Notes under the pieces: model-generated
The model's input: the letters and a program-made list of their open reading frames with translations, nothing else
Databases searched by the model: none
Told to the model about the DNA's origin: nothing
Part shown: positions 1 to 10,759 of the stretch, one piece after another
Position numbering within the stretch: the first letter of the stretch is position 1
How the letters are laid out: each line of letters starts with the position of its first letter
Translations under genes and position numbers: made by a program
Assembly (NCBI GenBank): GCA_021738565.1
Contig: JAIPBT010000001.1
Coordinates: 1 to 64,000 of the forward strand
DNA length: 64,000 nt
Reading direction: 5' to 3'
Source of the DNA: Bacteroidales bacterium
GTDB taxonomy: Bacteria; Bacteroidota; Bacteroidia; Bacteroidales; GCA-2748055

Positions 1-140
1 TCTAATGAAACCCTCATGCACCAACGTTCACAACAGGGAATGAAAATAACATGAGGGTTCCATGGCATTAGGATTAAGACATCTGTTTTTTTGAAGATAT
101 AATAGACTGAATATTAATAGTATAACTAAATTATTTTCTG

Positions 141-680
141 ATGAAAACAATTCCCAACGAAATAGAGGGACTGCTCATTATTGAACCTGCCGTTTACGGA
201 GACAGTAGGGGCTATTTTTTTGAAAGCTACAACGAAAAGGACTACAGGGAAGCAGGTATTTCGAACAGGTTTGTGCAGGATAACCAGTCAAGGTCGGTTT
301 ACGGTGTGGTGCGTGGATTGCATATGCAGCAGCAACCCCATGCCCAGTCAAAGCTGGTCCGTGTACTGGAAGGAATCGTTTTTGATGTGGCTGTTGATCT
401 CAGGAAGGGATCCCCTACCTTCGGGAAATGGACAGGTATCGAAATCAGTGCGGAGAATAAATTGCAACTGCTTATTCCTAAAGGATGCTGCCATGGCTTT
501 TCGGTATTGAGCGAGACTGCCACTGTATTCTATAAATGCGATGATTATTACCATCCTGAATCTGAAACGGGGATCAGGTATGATGATCCGGACCTTGGCA
601 TAGACTGGAAACTGCCGGATGGAAAAATCCTGCTGTCTGAAAAAGACAGGAATTTGCCGTTTATAAAAGAGGTGTATTAA
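141..680 (+). CDS. rfbC: dTDP-4-dehydrorhamnose 3,5-epimerase
   Basis: 179 aa ORF with RmlC motifs (RGYFFESYNEKDY, VVRGLHMQ, PKGCCHGFSVLSE, Y-D-DPDLGIDW); directly upstream of rfbD. Confidence 0.95.
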   Translation: MKTIPNEIEGLLIIEPAVYGDSRGYFFESYNEKDYREAGISNRFVQDNQSRSVYGVVRGLHMQQQPHAQSKLVRVLEGIVFDVAVDLRKGSPTFGKWTGIEISAENKLQLLIPKGCCHGFSVLSETATVFYKCDDYYHPESETGIRYDDPDLGIDWKLPDGKILLSEKDRNLPFIKEVY

Positions 681-721
681 CCGGTAAGAATGGAATGTAC
701 TTGATTAATAAACGGAAGAAG

Positions 722-1579
722 ATGAAAAAGATCGTTGTTACAGGAGCAAACGGACAACTGGGATCAGAATTAAGAGAGATCTCAGGGACCTCAGGACACA
801 ATTTTGTTTTCACAGACATTGATACGCTTGACCTGTTGAACCGGAAAGATACAGATGCATTTTTTGCAGAACAGCAACCTGATGTTATCATCAATTGCGC
901 GGCATATACCAACGTCGATAAAGCGGAAGACGACAAGGAAAATGCTGCACTACTGAATGCTGAATTGCCTGCCCGCCTGGCTGAATACAGCAGGAAATCA
1001 AACGGCATGCTGATCCATATTTCTACAGATTACATCTTCTCAGGCAGGCATCACAAACCAATCAGGGAAGACGAAGTGGCTGGTCCGGAAAGTGTCTATG
1101 GAAAGACCAAATTACAGGGAGAGAACAGCATCAAAGATCTCGGAAATGTGATTATTATCAGAACTTCATGGCTGTATTCGTCTTATGGCAATAATTTTGT
1201 AAAATCCATGATCCGTTTGCTTGGTGAAAGAAAAGAGCTGGGAATTGTATTCGACCAGGTTGGTACTCCGACCTATGGAGCGGACCTTGCAGCTGCAATT
1301 ATGAAGATCATTGATGATCCTTCTGCAGGCAATCTCAGCGGAATTTACCATTACTCGAATGAAGGCGTATCTTCCTGGTTCGATTTCGCATACGAGATAA
1401 AAGAAATACTGAATAGCGACACCCTGCTGAATCCCATTGAAACAGCAGAATATCCAAGACCTGCTCCCAGACCGCATTACAGCGTTATGAGCAAGGATAA
1501 GATCAAAAATACTTTCGGCATTGAAATACCGCACTGGAAACAGAGCCTCAAACAATGTATGAAAATTATTAATCCTTAA
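722..1579 (+). CDS. rfbD: dTDP-4-dehydrorhamnose reductase
   Basis: KKIVVTGANGQLGSELRE Rossmann start, YTNVDKAEDD, STDYIFSG, YGKTKLQGE; the ATG at 722 is a better start than the listed 695. Confidence 0.95.
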   Translation: MKKIVVTGANGQLGSELREISGTSGHNFVFTDIDTLDLLNRKDTDAFFAEQQPDVIINCAAYTNVDKAEDDKENAALLNAELPARLAEYSRKSNGMLIHISTDYIFSGRHHKPIREDEVAGPESVYGKTKLQGENSIKDLGNVIIIRTSWLYSSYGNNFVKSMIRLLGERKELGIVFDQVGTPTYGADLAAAIMKIIDDPSAGNLSGIYHYSNEGVSSWFDFAYEIKEILNSDTLLNPIETAEYPRPAPRPHYSVMSKDKIKNTFGIEIPHWKQSLKQCMKIINP

Positions 1580-1593
1580 CACAGGTACGTAAA

Positions 1594-3339
1594 ATGGAAA
1601 ACAAGGAGCTTTTAAATCAGGTACAGGCATCAGCCAGGCAATGGCTAAACAGCAATATTGACGATGTTACCAAAGCATCGATCCGGGAGATGATCGAAAA
1701 CAATGAAAAGGAACTCATCGAAAGCTTCTACAAAATGCTTGAATTCGGAACCGGCGGACTCAGGGGTATCATGGGAGCCGGCACCAACCGGATGAATAAG
1801 TATACCGTGGGTATGGCCACACAGGGTCTTTCCAACTACCTCCTAAAGGAATTCGATCACCTGGATCAGATCAGCGTTGTTATTGCACACGACTGCAGGA
1901 ACAACAGTCCCGAATTCGCCAGGACAACAGCAGATGTATTTTCAGCCAACGGTATCAAAGCCTGGCTTTTTGACGGATTGCGCCCCACTCCGGAACTCAG
2001 TTTCGCCATCCGGGAACTTAATTGTCAAAGCGGCGTGGTGATCACAGCCTCACACAATCCCAAAGAATACAATGGATACAAGGCATATTGGGAGGATGGC
2101 GGACAGGTGATCAATCCGCACGACATAAACATCGTGGCTGAAGTAAAAATGATCGGATCAATCAATGATGTGAAATTCGACGGAGACGAATCATTGATTG
2201 AGATCATAGGTGAAGAGATGGACGAAAAATTCCTGAAAGCTTCCATTGCCACCTCTCTGAACAGGGACCTGATTGAAAAACATTCCGATCTCGCGATGGT
2301 TTATACACCCATCCATGGAACAGGCGTGTACCTGGTCCCTGCAGCCTTAAAGAAATTGGGTTTCAGGAATATATACAATGTTCCCGAACAGGATGTTGTC
2401 AGCGGGGACTTCCCGACAGTCGTATCCCCCAACCCGGAGGAATCCGCTGCACTCAACCTGGCCATGAAGAAAGCTGAAGCAGTGGGTGCCGACCTCGTGA
2501 TGGCAACGGATCCCGATGCCGACAGGGTCGGGATTGCCGTGAGGGATATGAACGGAGAGCTGGTCCTTCTCAATGGAAACCAGACGAATGTCCTGCTTAC
2601 ATACTACCTCCTTACCCAATGGAGTGCAAAGGGGCTGCTGAAGGGAAATGAGTTTATGGCCAAAACAATTGTAACTACCGAACTGGTTGCAGATATCTAC
2701 AGATTTTATGATGTCGAGTATTACGATGTGCTGACGGGATTCAAATTCATCGCCGATAAGATCAGGCAGAATGAAGGGAAACGCACTTTTATCGGTGGCG
2801 GTGAAGAAAGCTATGGTTTCATGATCGGTGATTTTGTGCGGGACAAAGATGCGATTACGGCATGTTCCATGATCGCGGAAGTTGCTGTCTGGGCCAAAGA
2901 ACAAGGAAAAAGCCTGTTTGAATTGCTGCTCGACATCTACCAGGAATATGCCTTTTACAATGAGAGCCTTTTGTCTGTTTACCGGCACGGCAAGGAAGGG
3001 GCAGAAGAAATTTCCGGGATGATGGAAACCTTCAGGTCTTCCCCGCCTGCAAACATCGACAATTCTGAAGTTGTGGAAATCAGGGATTACCTTGAGCAGA
3101 AAATAACAGACCTTGGTAGTGGAGATACAAAACCTACAGACCTGCCGCGTTCAAATGTTCTTCAATTCTTAACAAAGAATGGTACAAAAGTGAGCGTGAG
3201 ACCATCCGGAACTGAGCCCAAGATAAAATTCTATTTCAGTGTAAAGTCCGGTCTGGAAAAGCGGGAAGACTATGAACGGGTGCATAAAAAATTGACCAAC
3301 CGGATTGAATCAATAAAAAAAGAGCTCCGTTTAATTTGA
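1594..3339 (+). CDS. phospho-sugar mutase (phosphoglucomutase/phosphomannomutase family)
   Basis: 581 aa; GTGGLRGIMGAGTNRMN, TASHNPKEYNGYKAY, ATDPDADRVGIA, GGGEESYGF, RPSGTEPKIKFY motifs. Confidence 0.95.
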   Translation: MENKELLNQVQASARQWLNSNIDDVTKASIREMIENNEKELIESFYKMLEFGTGGLRGIMGAGTNRMNKYTVGMATQGLSNYLLKEFDHLDQISVVIAHDCRNNSPEFARTTADVFSANGIKAWLFDGLRPTPELSFAIRELNCQSGVVITASHNPKEYNGYKAYWEDGGQVINPHDINIVAEVKMIGSINDVKFDGDESLIEIIGEEMDEKFLKASIATSLNRDLIEKHSDLAMVYTPIHGTGVYLVPAALKKLGFRNIYNVPEQDVVSGDFPTVVSPNPEESAALNLAMKKAEAVGADLVMATDPDADRVGIAVRDMNGELVLLNGNQTNVLLTYYLLTQWSAKGLLKGNEFMAKTIVTTELVADIYRFYDVEYYDVLTGFKFIADKIRQNEGKRTFIGGGEESYGFMIGDFVRDKDAITACSMIAEVAVWAKEQGKSLFELLLDIYQEYAFYNESLLSVYRHGKEGAEEISGMMETFRSSPPANIDNSEVVEIRDYLEQKITDLGSGDTKPTDLPRSNVLQFLTKNGTKVSVRPSGTEPKIKFYFSVKSGLEKREDYERVHKKLTNRIESIKKELRLI

Positions 3340-3360
3340 ACATCATAAAGTAACTTCATC

Positions 3361-4410
3361 ATGGAACAGATTTTTAACCTGTTGAAATCAGCGCTCGAAC
3401 CTGCCGGTGTAATCATTGCACTGGTGGCTCTTCTTTTAATAAACTCATTGATCTTTAGAAGAATAAAATCAGTTGGCACCAATGGAAATGTAGCAAAGAA
3501 TACCATCACTTTTTTCATAGTGCTCGTCGGAACACTGATATTCATCCTGAGCCTGCCAATAGACCACTCCCTGAAAGGACAGATCATCAGCTTCCTTGCG
3601 ATCATTATCAGTGCAGGTATAGCGCTCAGCTCAACCACTGTGCTCGGTAACCTTATTGCCGGGATCATGAATAATTCGATGAACCGTTTCCGAAACGGAG
3701 ACCTTATTAAGGTCGGAGATTTCCAGGGCAGGGTAACAAAGATCAGTATTTTTCATACGGAGATCCAGCTTGAGGACAGCAATTTTATGACCATTCCGAA
3801 CCTATACATTGCCAATACTCCGGTAAAACTTACACGCAAGACCAATACAGTGATCTCCACAACTGTTTCCCTTGGATATGATGTATCGAGGCTGAAGATT
3901 GAAGAAGCGCTCAAGGAAGCTGCACTTGCTACAGGATTAACCGATCCATATGTATATATAGAAAATCTCGGGGACTTCTTTGTAGTTTATAAGATTCATG
4001 GTTTTCTGAAAGACAGCAATAAATTCTTTTCAACCAGTTCAATGCTGAACGGTAAGGTGATGGATATTCTCCACGAAAGAAAAATTGAGATCGTTTCACC
4101 CACTTTCATGAATCAAAGAGGGGTTGATAAAAAGATTTTCATACCTGCCGGCGTAGCGGAAGAGCAACCGGTCACGCAGGAGGCATCACCTGAGGAAATG
4201 ATTTTCGACGAGGCCATAAAATCTGAAAAAATCGAAAAGAAGAAAGATTTTTTGAAAGAGATGGAAAAAAAGCACGACACTTTAAAAACCCAACTGAAAG
4301 AGGCCAAAGATGAGGAAGAGACGCAGCGGTTAAAAAATCAGATTGAACGACTGGAAGACCTGAAGGTCAAACTCACTGCCAGTATTCAGGAAAAAGAGGA
4401 AGATGACTAG
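3361..4410 (+). CDS. mechanosensitive ion channel (MscS) family protein with C-terminal coiled coil
   Basis: TM segments then SSTTVLGNLIAGIMNNSMNRFRNGDLIKVGDFQGRVTKIS (MscS signature); charged Lys/Glu-rich tail. Confidence 0.85.
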   Translation: MEQIFNLLKSALEPAGVIIALVALLLINSLIFRRIKSVGTNGNVAKNTITFFIVLVGTLIFILSLPIDHSLKGQIISFLAIIISAGIALSSTTVLGNLIAGIMNNSMNRFRNGDLIKVGDFQGRVTKISIFHTEIQLEDSNFMTIPNLYIANTPVKLTRKTNTVISTTVSLGYDVSRLKIEEALKEAALATGLTDPYVYIENLGDFFVVYKIHGFLKDSNKFFSTSSMLNGKVMDILHERKIEIVSPTFMNQRGVDKKIFIPAGVAEEQPVTQEASPEEMIFDEAIKSEKIEKKKDFLKEMEKKHDTLKTQLKEAKDEEETQRLKNQIERLEDLKVKLTASIQEKEEDD

Positions 4411-4463
4411 TAAAATGTCATTTATGTTAATAATATCAATGTAATACATAAATATTCAATTTT

Positions 4464-4880
4464 ATGAACTCCTACAACAAAGAACTTTGGTTTGAGATAA
4501 ACAAAAGAAGGGAATTGATCAATATCACTCCTGCAGTTGAAGAGGCGCTTCAAGAAAGCGGTATTAAGGAGGGACTTTGCCTTGTCAACGCAATGCACAT
4601 CAGTGCATCTGTTTTTATCAATGACGATGAACCGGGACTGCACCATGATTTTGAAGTATGGCTTGAAAAACTGGCACCGGAAAAGCCCTACGATCAATAC
4701 AGGCACAATGGGTATGAGGACAATGCCGATGCACACCTGAAACGAACGATCATGGGAAGAGAGGTAGTTGTAGCTGTTACAGGGGGCAAACTACACTTTG
4801 GACCCTGGGAGCAGATCTTTTACGGAGAATTCGACGGCAAAAGAAGGAAAAGGGTGCTGGTGAAGATCATTGGGGAGTAG
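4464..4880 (+). CDS. YjbQ family (secondary thiamine-phosphate synthase-like) protein
   Basis: 138 aa; [27 protein letters not shown]...[35 protein letters not shown]. Confidence 0.9.
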   Translation: MNSYNKELWFEINKRRELINITPAVEEALQESGIKEGLCLVNAMHISASVFINDDEPGLHHDFEVWLEKLAPEKPYDQYRHNGYEDNADAHLKRTIMGREVVVAVTGGKLHFGPWEQIFYGEFDGKRRKRVLVKIIGE

Positions 4881-4938
4881 AAGAAATATATATTTAATTA
4901 CCGATTTAAATATATATATATTAAAAGTCAGGAGTCAA

Positions 4939-4978
4939 ATGCCAATGGCCAGGGAATGACAACTATTGGCCACTGGCT
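4939..4978. terminator. bidirectional hairpin between convergent yjbQ-like and RecD-like genes
   Basis: GCCAATGGCCA...TGGCCACTGGC inverted repeat (10/11) at the convergent junction. Confidence 0.45.
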
Positions 4979-6405
4979 TCGACAAACAACTTACTGAAAT
5001 TTACCAGGTACAGCTTCTCCGTTGCCCGTGTGAATGCAGTGTACAGCCATCTCAGGTAATCCAGGGAAAGCATATCTTCAGTAAAATACCCCTGGTCGAG
5101 AAAAACCGATTTCCACTGGCCGCCCTGCGCTTTATGACAGGTAACCGCGTATGCAAATTTCACCTGGAGTGCATTGAAATACCTGTCGTTCATCATATGC
5201 TCAGCCTTTTTCCTGCGATTGGTTAGTTCAGGATAATCTTCAAGGATGTTATTGTAGAGCTTCCGCTGCGTCTCAATGGGCAATGAAGGACCATCCACGT
5301 CAAAAACATCGAGCATGATCCTTGCCTCAAGCTCCAGTCCTCCATAATCGACAAGCGACAGCTCCACATTAGCAAAATTAATGCCGTACATCTCCTCGAA
5401 GCCAATTACACGCTCAATGCGCGCGATGTCGCCATTGGCAATAAAATCGATCCTGTTATCCGGGTCCTTCCAGAAATAGTTGTTCTTTACAACCATCAGA
5501 AGGTCTCCCCTGCTTATCTGTTCTTCCTTCCAGAAAATTTGTCCCCGGATTCCCGCGTTAAAACGATTCGCCCGCTTGTTGGACCTGGTCACAACAATGG
5601 TCTCCTCCTCGCCATACCTGTCGTAACTCCCCCCAAGGATGTCCAGCAGTTCTGCCCCGTCGACCAGTGTAACGTCATTATACCCGTCGAGCTTCAGCGC
5701 CGGGATCTCCGGCGAGCGGGAAGTGATCCCCTTCCGGATAATGGTTGCATTGAAAAGAATGCCGGAATCCAGTTGGTGCCTGACGATATCTGTGAGTGTA
5801 AATTCCCGCACCCTGTAGCCGAAAGATTCCAGCACTTCTTTGTCCAGTGCCGGACTCAATTCCGTATTTACCGGTGGCAACTGGGCTGTATCCCCAATCA
5901 GGATCAGCCTGCATCTCGTTCCTGAGCGAACATATGTAACAAGATCCGTAAGGAGGTTTCCCGATCCAAACTGACTTTCTGAAGCCCCCTGTCCGATCAT
6001 GGAAGCCTCGTCAATTATAAAACATGCATCTTTGTGCATGTTGCGGTCAATCACAAAAACTCCCATCCCGTCACTGCCCGACTTCTGCCTGTATATTTTT
6101 TTGTGTATTGTCCAGGCCGCCATTCCTGTGTAATTAAACATCACTTTTGCAGCCCTGCCGGTTGGAGCAAGCAATACCGACTGAATCTTAAGTTCTTTCA
6201 GCGTCTTAACAATGGAATTGACAATGGTGGTTTTACCGGTTCCTGCATAGCCCCGGATCAGCAATATTTCATCTTCACCCTCGTTTTCAAGGTAAGCACT
6301 GATCTCTCCGATAAGCTTTTCCTGACTTTCGGTAGGCTGAAAGTCAAGATTTGCAAGCAGTTTCGACGATAGAAATTTTTTAAGCATAGAACCAATAAAA
6401 GGCAA
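4963..6405 (-). CDS. ATP-dependent RecD-like DNA helicase (SF1)
   Basis: Walker A IRGYAGTGKTTIV, FIIDEASMI, LIGDTAQLPPV, C-terminal KFAYAVTCHKAQGGQWKSVFLDQ and LYTAFTRATEKLYLV. Confidence 0.92.
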   Translation of the reverse strand: MPFIGSMLKKFLSSKLLANLDFQPTESQEKLIGEISAYLENEGEDEILLIRGYAGTGKTTIVNSIVKTLKELKIQSVLLAPTGRAAKVMFNYTGMAAWTIHKKIYRQKSGSDGMGVFVIDRNMHKDACFIIDEASMIGQGASESQFGSGNLLTDLVTYVRSGTRCRLILIGDTAQLPPVNTELSPALDKEVLESFGYRVREFTLTDIVRHQLDSGILFNATIIRKGITSRSPEIPALKLDGYNDVTLVDGAELLDILGGSYDRYGEEETIVVTRSNKRANRFNAGIRGQIFWKEEQISRGDLLMVVKNNYFWKDPDNRIDFIANGDIARIERVIGFEEMYGINFANVELSLVDYGGLELEARIMLDVFDVDGPSLPIETQRKLYNNILEDYPELTNRRKKAEHMMNDRYFNALQVKFAYAVTCHKAQGGQWKSVFLDQGYFTEDMLSLDYLRWLYTAFTRATEKLYLVNFSKLFVEASGQ

Positions 6406-6468
6406 AATTAAAATTTATAATTTATTTTTTTTGCTAAATTTGTGCGCAAACAAATAATCAAATCCCCC

Positions 6469-7107
6469 ATGAAAAAAGTAATTCAGCCAATATTAATCAT
6501 TTTAATCATTGTTTTAGGTTACCTGGTTGTTGAAAGCATCATGCGCCCCATACGTTTTCAAAGGCTTGTTGAAGAAAGGGAACAGGCTACGATTGAAAAG
6601 CTAAAAGATATCCGCGAGGCGCAAAAGGCATACAAAGATGTTTACAAAAGATATACAGGTAGTTTTGATACGTTGGAGATGTTCCTGAGGAATGATTCTT
6701 TTACAGTTACAAAAGCGATCGGCACCATACCCGAAGAGTGGCTGGAAGAATTGGGACTTGAAAAAGCCAGGGAAAAAGCTATAAAAGAAAAAGTAATCGT
6801 CAGGGAAACTTCCAAAAGGTCGGTCCTTGATTCACTTTTTGGACTGGAATACCCAATCAGTAATATGAAATATGTTCCCTACACCAACAACGAAGTTGCA
6901 TTTGACATAGAATCAAGCGAGGTGCGTACATCTTCCAACCTGATGGTACAGGTGGTTGAGGTGAAAGCCTATTATGACGACCTCCTTGAAGGCCTGAACA
7001 AGCAGTTGGTGGTAAATTACAAAGATGAAAAATCCAGGCTTACCGGATTTCCCGGAATCAAATTCGGATCCCTGGAAGAGGGAGCGCTAACCGGCAACTG
7101 GGAATAG
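6469..7107 (+). CDS. conserved hypothetical protein, N-terminal TM helix
   Basis: ORF with hydrophobic N-terminus; ATG at 6469 preferred because TAnnTTTG-like TAAATTTG lies just upstream of the listed start. Confidence 0.65.
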   Translation: MKKVIQPILIILIIVLGYLVVESIMRPIRFQRLVEEREQATIEKLKDIREAQKAYKDVYKRYTGSFDTLEMFLRNDSFTVTKAIGTIPEEWLEELGLEKAREKAIKEKVIVRETSKRSVLDSLFGLEYPISNMKYVPYTNNEVAFDIESSEVRTSSNLMVQVVEVKAYYDDLLEGLNKQLVVNYKDEKSRLTGFPGIKFGSLEEGALTGNWE

Positions 7108-7124
7108 CGGTCGGCTTAATTCTC

Positions 7125-7955
7125 ATGCAGGTTCAAAGCATCATATCAAAGACAATATCCGAGGAAATACTCCAGAAAGGACACCTGTCCATTCGTTTCA
7201 AAACGGATGGATTTTCCCTATTGCTGGAAGATCAGTCATTCCGGCCTGTAATCCTGAACAACTTCAGTGACGAGACGCAGCTGTCGCTCCAGACCTATGT
7301 CAGGGAATGTGAGAACTGGCTCCAAAGGCACACGCTCATCCCTGAATTTCTCGGAGAGGTTAGCATATTGTCAGACAATGCTGCATCAACACTTGTCCCG
7401 GATGACCTTTTCAGCGAGAGCAGTGTTTATGATTACCTGAAGCCTTTGACGCCTCTTTCAATTGATCAGACACTGGGTGTTGTTCCGGTTCAGGACCGCA
7501 AGGCAAAAATTATTTTTGAAACACCAGGGATTTTGAATGATCTTGCCGGGAAATTCAAGGGAAATTCAAGGATCATACCAGTTACCCTGGCCATGCTTTC
7601 TTTGGCTGACCAGGTACATGCTTCCGATCACCAGCGTGGTTTTGCATTGCTGGAAATGCAACGTAATTTCCTCGCGATCCTTGTAATTAAGAATGACAGG
7701 ATCGTGCTCTGCAACCACATGAACCTGAAAAGTACGGATGAGCTATTTTACCATATACTGAACACCCTTCAGCAGGTCGAATTTGACAGGGAACATGCAC
7801 CCGTTTATTACACCGGTCATTCATATGACACTGTGTTGAAGAGTTTAAAGAAATACATCAGGCGCATGGCCCCCCTCTCCTATCATATTCTTGATATTCA
7901 AAAAAAGTTTGTTGCCGACCATGTGCTTTTAGTGGAATCTTCACATTGCGAATAG
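7125..7955 (+). CDS. DUF3822 family protein
   Basis: 276 aa; sequence character and position immediately upstream of rsmD, typical of Bacteroidetes DUF3822. Confidence 0.8.
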   Translation: MQVQSIISKTISEEILQKGHLSIRFKTDGFSLLLEDQSFRPVILNNFSDETQLSLQTYVRECENWLQRHTLIPEFLGEVSILSDNAASTLVPDDLFSESSVYDYLKPLTPLSIDQTLGVVPVQDRKAKIIFETPGILNDLAGKFKGNSRIIPVTLAMLSLADQVHASDHQRGFALLEMQRNFLAILVIKNDRIVLCNHMNLKSTDELFYHILNTLQQVEFDREHAPVYYTGHSYDTVLKSLKKYIRRMAPLSYHILDIQKKFVADHVLLVESSHCE

Positions 7956-8488
7956 TCAGCGGGAAATATAAAGGAAAAAAGATCCGGCCGCCCTCGAACT
8001 TCAATGCACGGCCTACCACGGATTTTGCAAAGGAAGCGCTGTTCAACATTATTGAGAACAACTTCAATATCGACGAACTTTCAGTGCTGGATCTGTTTTC
8101 AGGCACAGGCAGCATAACCTACGAATTTGCATCAAGGGGCGCCCTGCGGGTATCATCGGTGGAAATGGACCCGGTTCACTTCAGGTTCATCAAAAGCATG
8201 GTGAATACCCTCGATATGTTCCAGGTAAATGTAGTCCGTTCTGATGCCTTAAAAGTCATTAAGAATCCCTGGGAAGAATTTGACATTGTTTTTGCCGATC
8301 CTCCCTATGATATGAAGGATCTTGAGTCCTTACCGGAATTGGTACTTGACAACGAATTGCTGACAAAAGATGGCTGGTTGATCCTGGAGCACCCATCGAA
8401 AATGAATTTCAATCACATTGAGGGTTTGTTCGATCACAGGAGCTATGGAAGTGTGAATTTTAGTTTTTTTAAAAAGCCGGGCACCTGA
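7946..8488 (+). CDS. rsmD: 16S rRNA (guanine966-N2)-methyltransferase RsmD
   Basis: MRIVSGKYKGKKIRPP...RPTTDFAKEALFNI, VLDLFSGTGSITYEFASRG, FADPPYDM; TTG start overlapping the previous gene. Confidence 0.93.
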   Translation: MRIVSGKYKGKKIRPPSNFNARPTTDFAKEALFNIIENNFNIDELSVLDLFSGTGSITYEFASRGALRVSSVEMDPVHFRFIKSMVNTLDMFQVNVVRSDALKVIKNPWEEFDIVFADPPYDMKDLESLPELVLDNELLTKDGWLILEHPSKMNFNHIEGLFDHRSYGSVNFSFFKKPGT

Positions 8489-8610
8489 TGGTCATCTGAT
8501 CCCGAGGAACATGAAATAGGTCAACAACAAACCTACTTGTATTTACTTTCCCGAAGATGTATTATATTTAGCCTTTGTTTCTAAATTATAACCAATTCAA
8601 GAACACCATC

Positions 8611-9870
8611 ATGAGTGACTTAAATCAGCAGGCAAAAAAAAGAACACTACTCGTTCCCCTGATCATTGTCGGGATCATGTTTTTCGTTATCGGTTTTGGA
8701 GTAGGGATCAGCGGCTTTCTTACCCCTGCCCTGAAATCTGCATTCAGCCTCACTACGGCCCAGTCCTACCTGGTTACAGCTGCAATTTTTTCAGCATTCG
8801 TTATTTTCGGAAGGCCATCGGGATGGGTGATCAAAAAACTGGGATACAAAAGTTCTATGGTCATTGCTTTCTTCATCATGGCCATGGGGATGCTCCTTTT
8901 TGTCCCGTCATCAAGATCCGTCAGCTTTCCGCTTTTTCTAGTGGCGCTGTTTGTGGGAGGGATCGGCAACACCCTGTTACAGGCTGCAGTAAATCCCTAT
9001 GTTACCGTAATCGGTCCCAATGAGAGTGCCGCTATGCGAATGAGCCTGATGGGGATCATGAACAAAACCGCATGGTGGATCGCCCCGCTTTTCCTTGGAC
9101 TCTTCATCGATCTCCAGAAAGTGGAATTGAACGATGTGGTCCTGCCTTTCTTTATTGTCACAGGAATTCTTGTTGCACTCGGCATCTTTGCCTGGTTTGC
9201 CCCGCTGCCTGAGGTGTCAGCCGAAGGAGAAAATGATGAGGTAGCAGCGACTTCTGCATATGCTTCAGGAAAAACAAGCATCTTGCAATTCCCGCACCTC
9301 TTGCTGGGTGTATTGGCACTTTTCCTGTATGTTGGTATAGAAACCCTTCCCATGGCATCCATTATTGATTTTGCAAGGGCCTCATTCGGGAACGCCGACA
9401 ACCTTGAAGGGTATTCAAAATTTGTAACCATCGGCCTGGTTGCCGGCTACCTTTTTGGCGTTGCTGCCATTCCCAGGTACATTTCACAAACCAGGGCGCT
9501 GATCAGTTTTGCAGTGCTGGGCATCATTGCAACCATCCTGCTGGTATACCTGTCTCCGCGCTTTGCTTTCTATGCCTTGCTGCTTGCCAGTTTTTCAAAT
9601 TCACTCATGTGGCCGGCAATATGGCCGCTTGCCATCAAGGACCTTGGCAGGTTCACCAAGATTGGTTCTTCCCTGTTGGTGATGGGTATTGTTGGCGGCG
9701 GCGTGATCCCCTATATTTTCGGGGCCATTGTGGACGCCGCGAGGGGAACAGCAGTTGAAGCAACCGTGCAACACTACCAGGCAGGATACTGGGTGATGCT
9801 TCCATGCTACCTGTTCATCCTCTACTTTGCCGTACACGGGAATACCATCAGGGTCGGAGCAAAAAAATAA
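8611..9870 (+). CDS. MFS sugar transporter (FucP-like)
   Basis: 12-TM hydrophobic profile, GFGVGISGFLTPALK..., followed by ROK kinase; ATG at 8611 preferred. Confidence 0.85.
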   Translation: MSDLNQQAKKRTLLVPLIIVGIMFFVIGFGVGISGFLTPALKSAFSLTTAQSYLVTAAIFSAFVIFGRPSGWVIKKLGYKSSMVIAFFIMAMGMLLFVPSSRSVSFPLFLVALFVGGIGNTLLQAAVNPYVTVIGPNESAAMRMSLMGIMNKTAWWIAPLFLGLFIDLQKVELNDVVLPFFIVTGILVALGIFAWFAPLPEVSAEGENDEVAATSAYASGKTSILQFPHLLLGVLALFLYVGIETLPMASIIDFARASFGNADNLEGYSKFVTIGLVAGYLFGVAAIPRYISQTRALISFAVLGIIATILLVYLSPRFAFYALLLASFSNSLMWPAIWPLAIKDLGRFTKIGSSLLVMGIVGGGVIPYIFGAIVDAARGTAVEATVQHYQAGYWVMLPCYLFILYFAVHGNTIRVGAKK

Positions 9871-9904
9871 TGAATTATAAAACTGAATCGCATATATTTC
9901 AACC

Positions 9905-10759
9905 ATGAGTTACATAGGAATCGACATTGGCGGAACAAAAATTTCAGGGATCCGCCTTGAAGGAGAAAAAATAGTGGATCGTGCAAAAGCGGACACAGGA
10001 GCATCAAGGCCGGTACAGGAGATCATGGGGACCCTTTTTGATGTGATCAGGGGGGTGCTGATCGATGATGTAAAGGCCATTGGCATAGGTGTTCCGGGTA
10101 TTTTGGATGTCGAAGAAGGTAAGATCATCAACATCAACAACATCCCGGAATTCAACGGGGTTAATCTCAAGAAGCCAATTGAGAAAGCGTTCGGCATTCC
10201 CGCTTTCATAAACAACGATGCCAACTGTTTTGCACTGAGCGAAGCCTATTTCGGCGCCGGCAAACCATACTCCAACATAATTGGAATTACGCTGGGTACC
10301 GGTGTCGGAGGGGGTATCGTCATCAACCGGCAGATATACTCAGGCAACCTGGGTGCAGCAGGAGAATTTGGTTGTGTCCCTTACAGAGACGGATTGTTCG
10401 AGGAATACGGCGGAAGCAAATTCTTTGAGAAATTCTATGATGCAACGGGCAAAGAATTGTATGACCGTGCTGAAAAAAACGACCGCGTGGCAAAAGAGGC
10501 ATTCTTGGAATACGGGCAGCACATTGCATCCATTATAACCTACATGATGCTAACCATTGCACCGGAAGCGATCATCATCGGAGGCTCGATCACCAACGCT
10601 TACAAATATTTTGAGCCCAGCATCAGGGAAATGCTCGATAATTTTTCTATCCCTGTCATAGCAAAACACGTAAAGATCCTCCCTGCCACATTGTCCGACA
10701 GCGGGGTGCTTGGAGCTGCAGCCCTGGGAATGAGCGAGCACGGGCAGCAAAAAGTATAG
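9905..10759 (+). CDS. ROK family sugar kinase (glucokinase-like)
   Basis: GIDIGGTKISGIRL, GIGVPGILD, NNDANCFALSEAYFGAG, GITLGTGVGGGIV, GAAGEFGCVPY. Confidence 0.92.
   Translation: MSYIGIDIGGTKISGIRLEGEKIVDRAKADTGASRPVQEIMGTLFDVIRGVLIDDVKAIGIGVPGILDVEEGKIININNIPEFNGVNLKKPIEKAFGIPAFINNDANCFALSEAYFGAGKPYSNIIGITLGTGVGGGIVINRQIYSGNLGAAGEFGCVPYRDGLFEEYGGSKFFEKFYDATGKELYDRAEKNDRVAKEAFLEYGQHIASIITYMMLTIAPEAIIIGGSITNAYKYFEPSIREMLDNFSIPVIAKHVKILPATLSDSGVLGAAALGMSEHGQQKV

Noticed and set aside
2347-2988. 213-aa minus-strand ORF
   Set aside because: Antisense shadow of the phospho-sugar mutase; no motifs.
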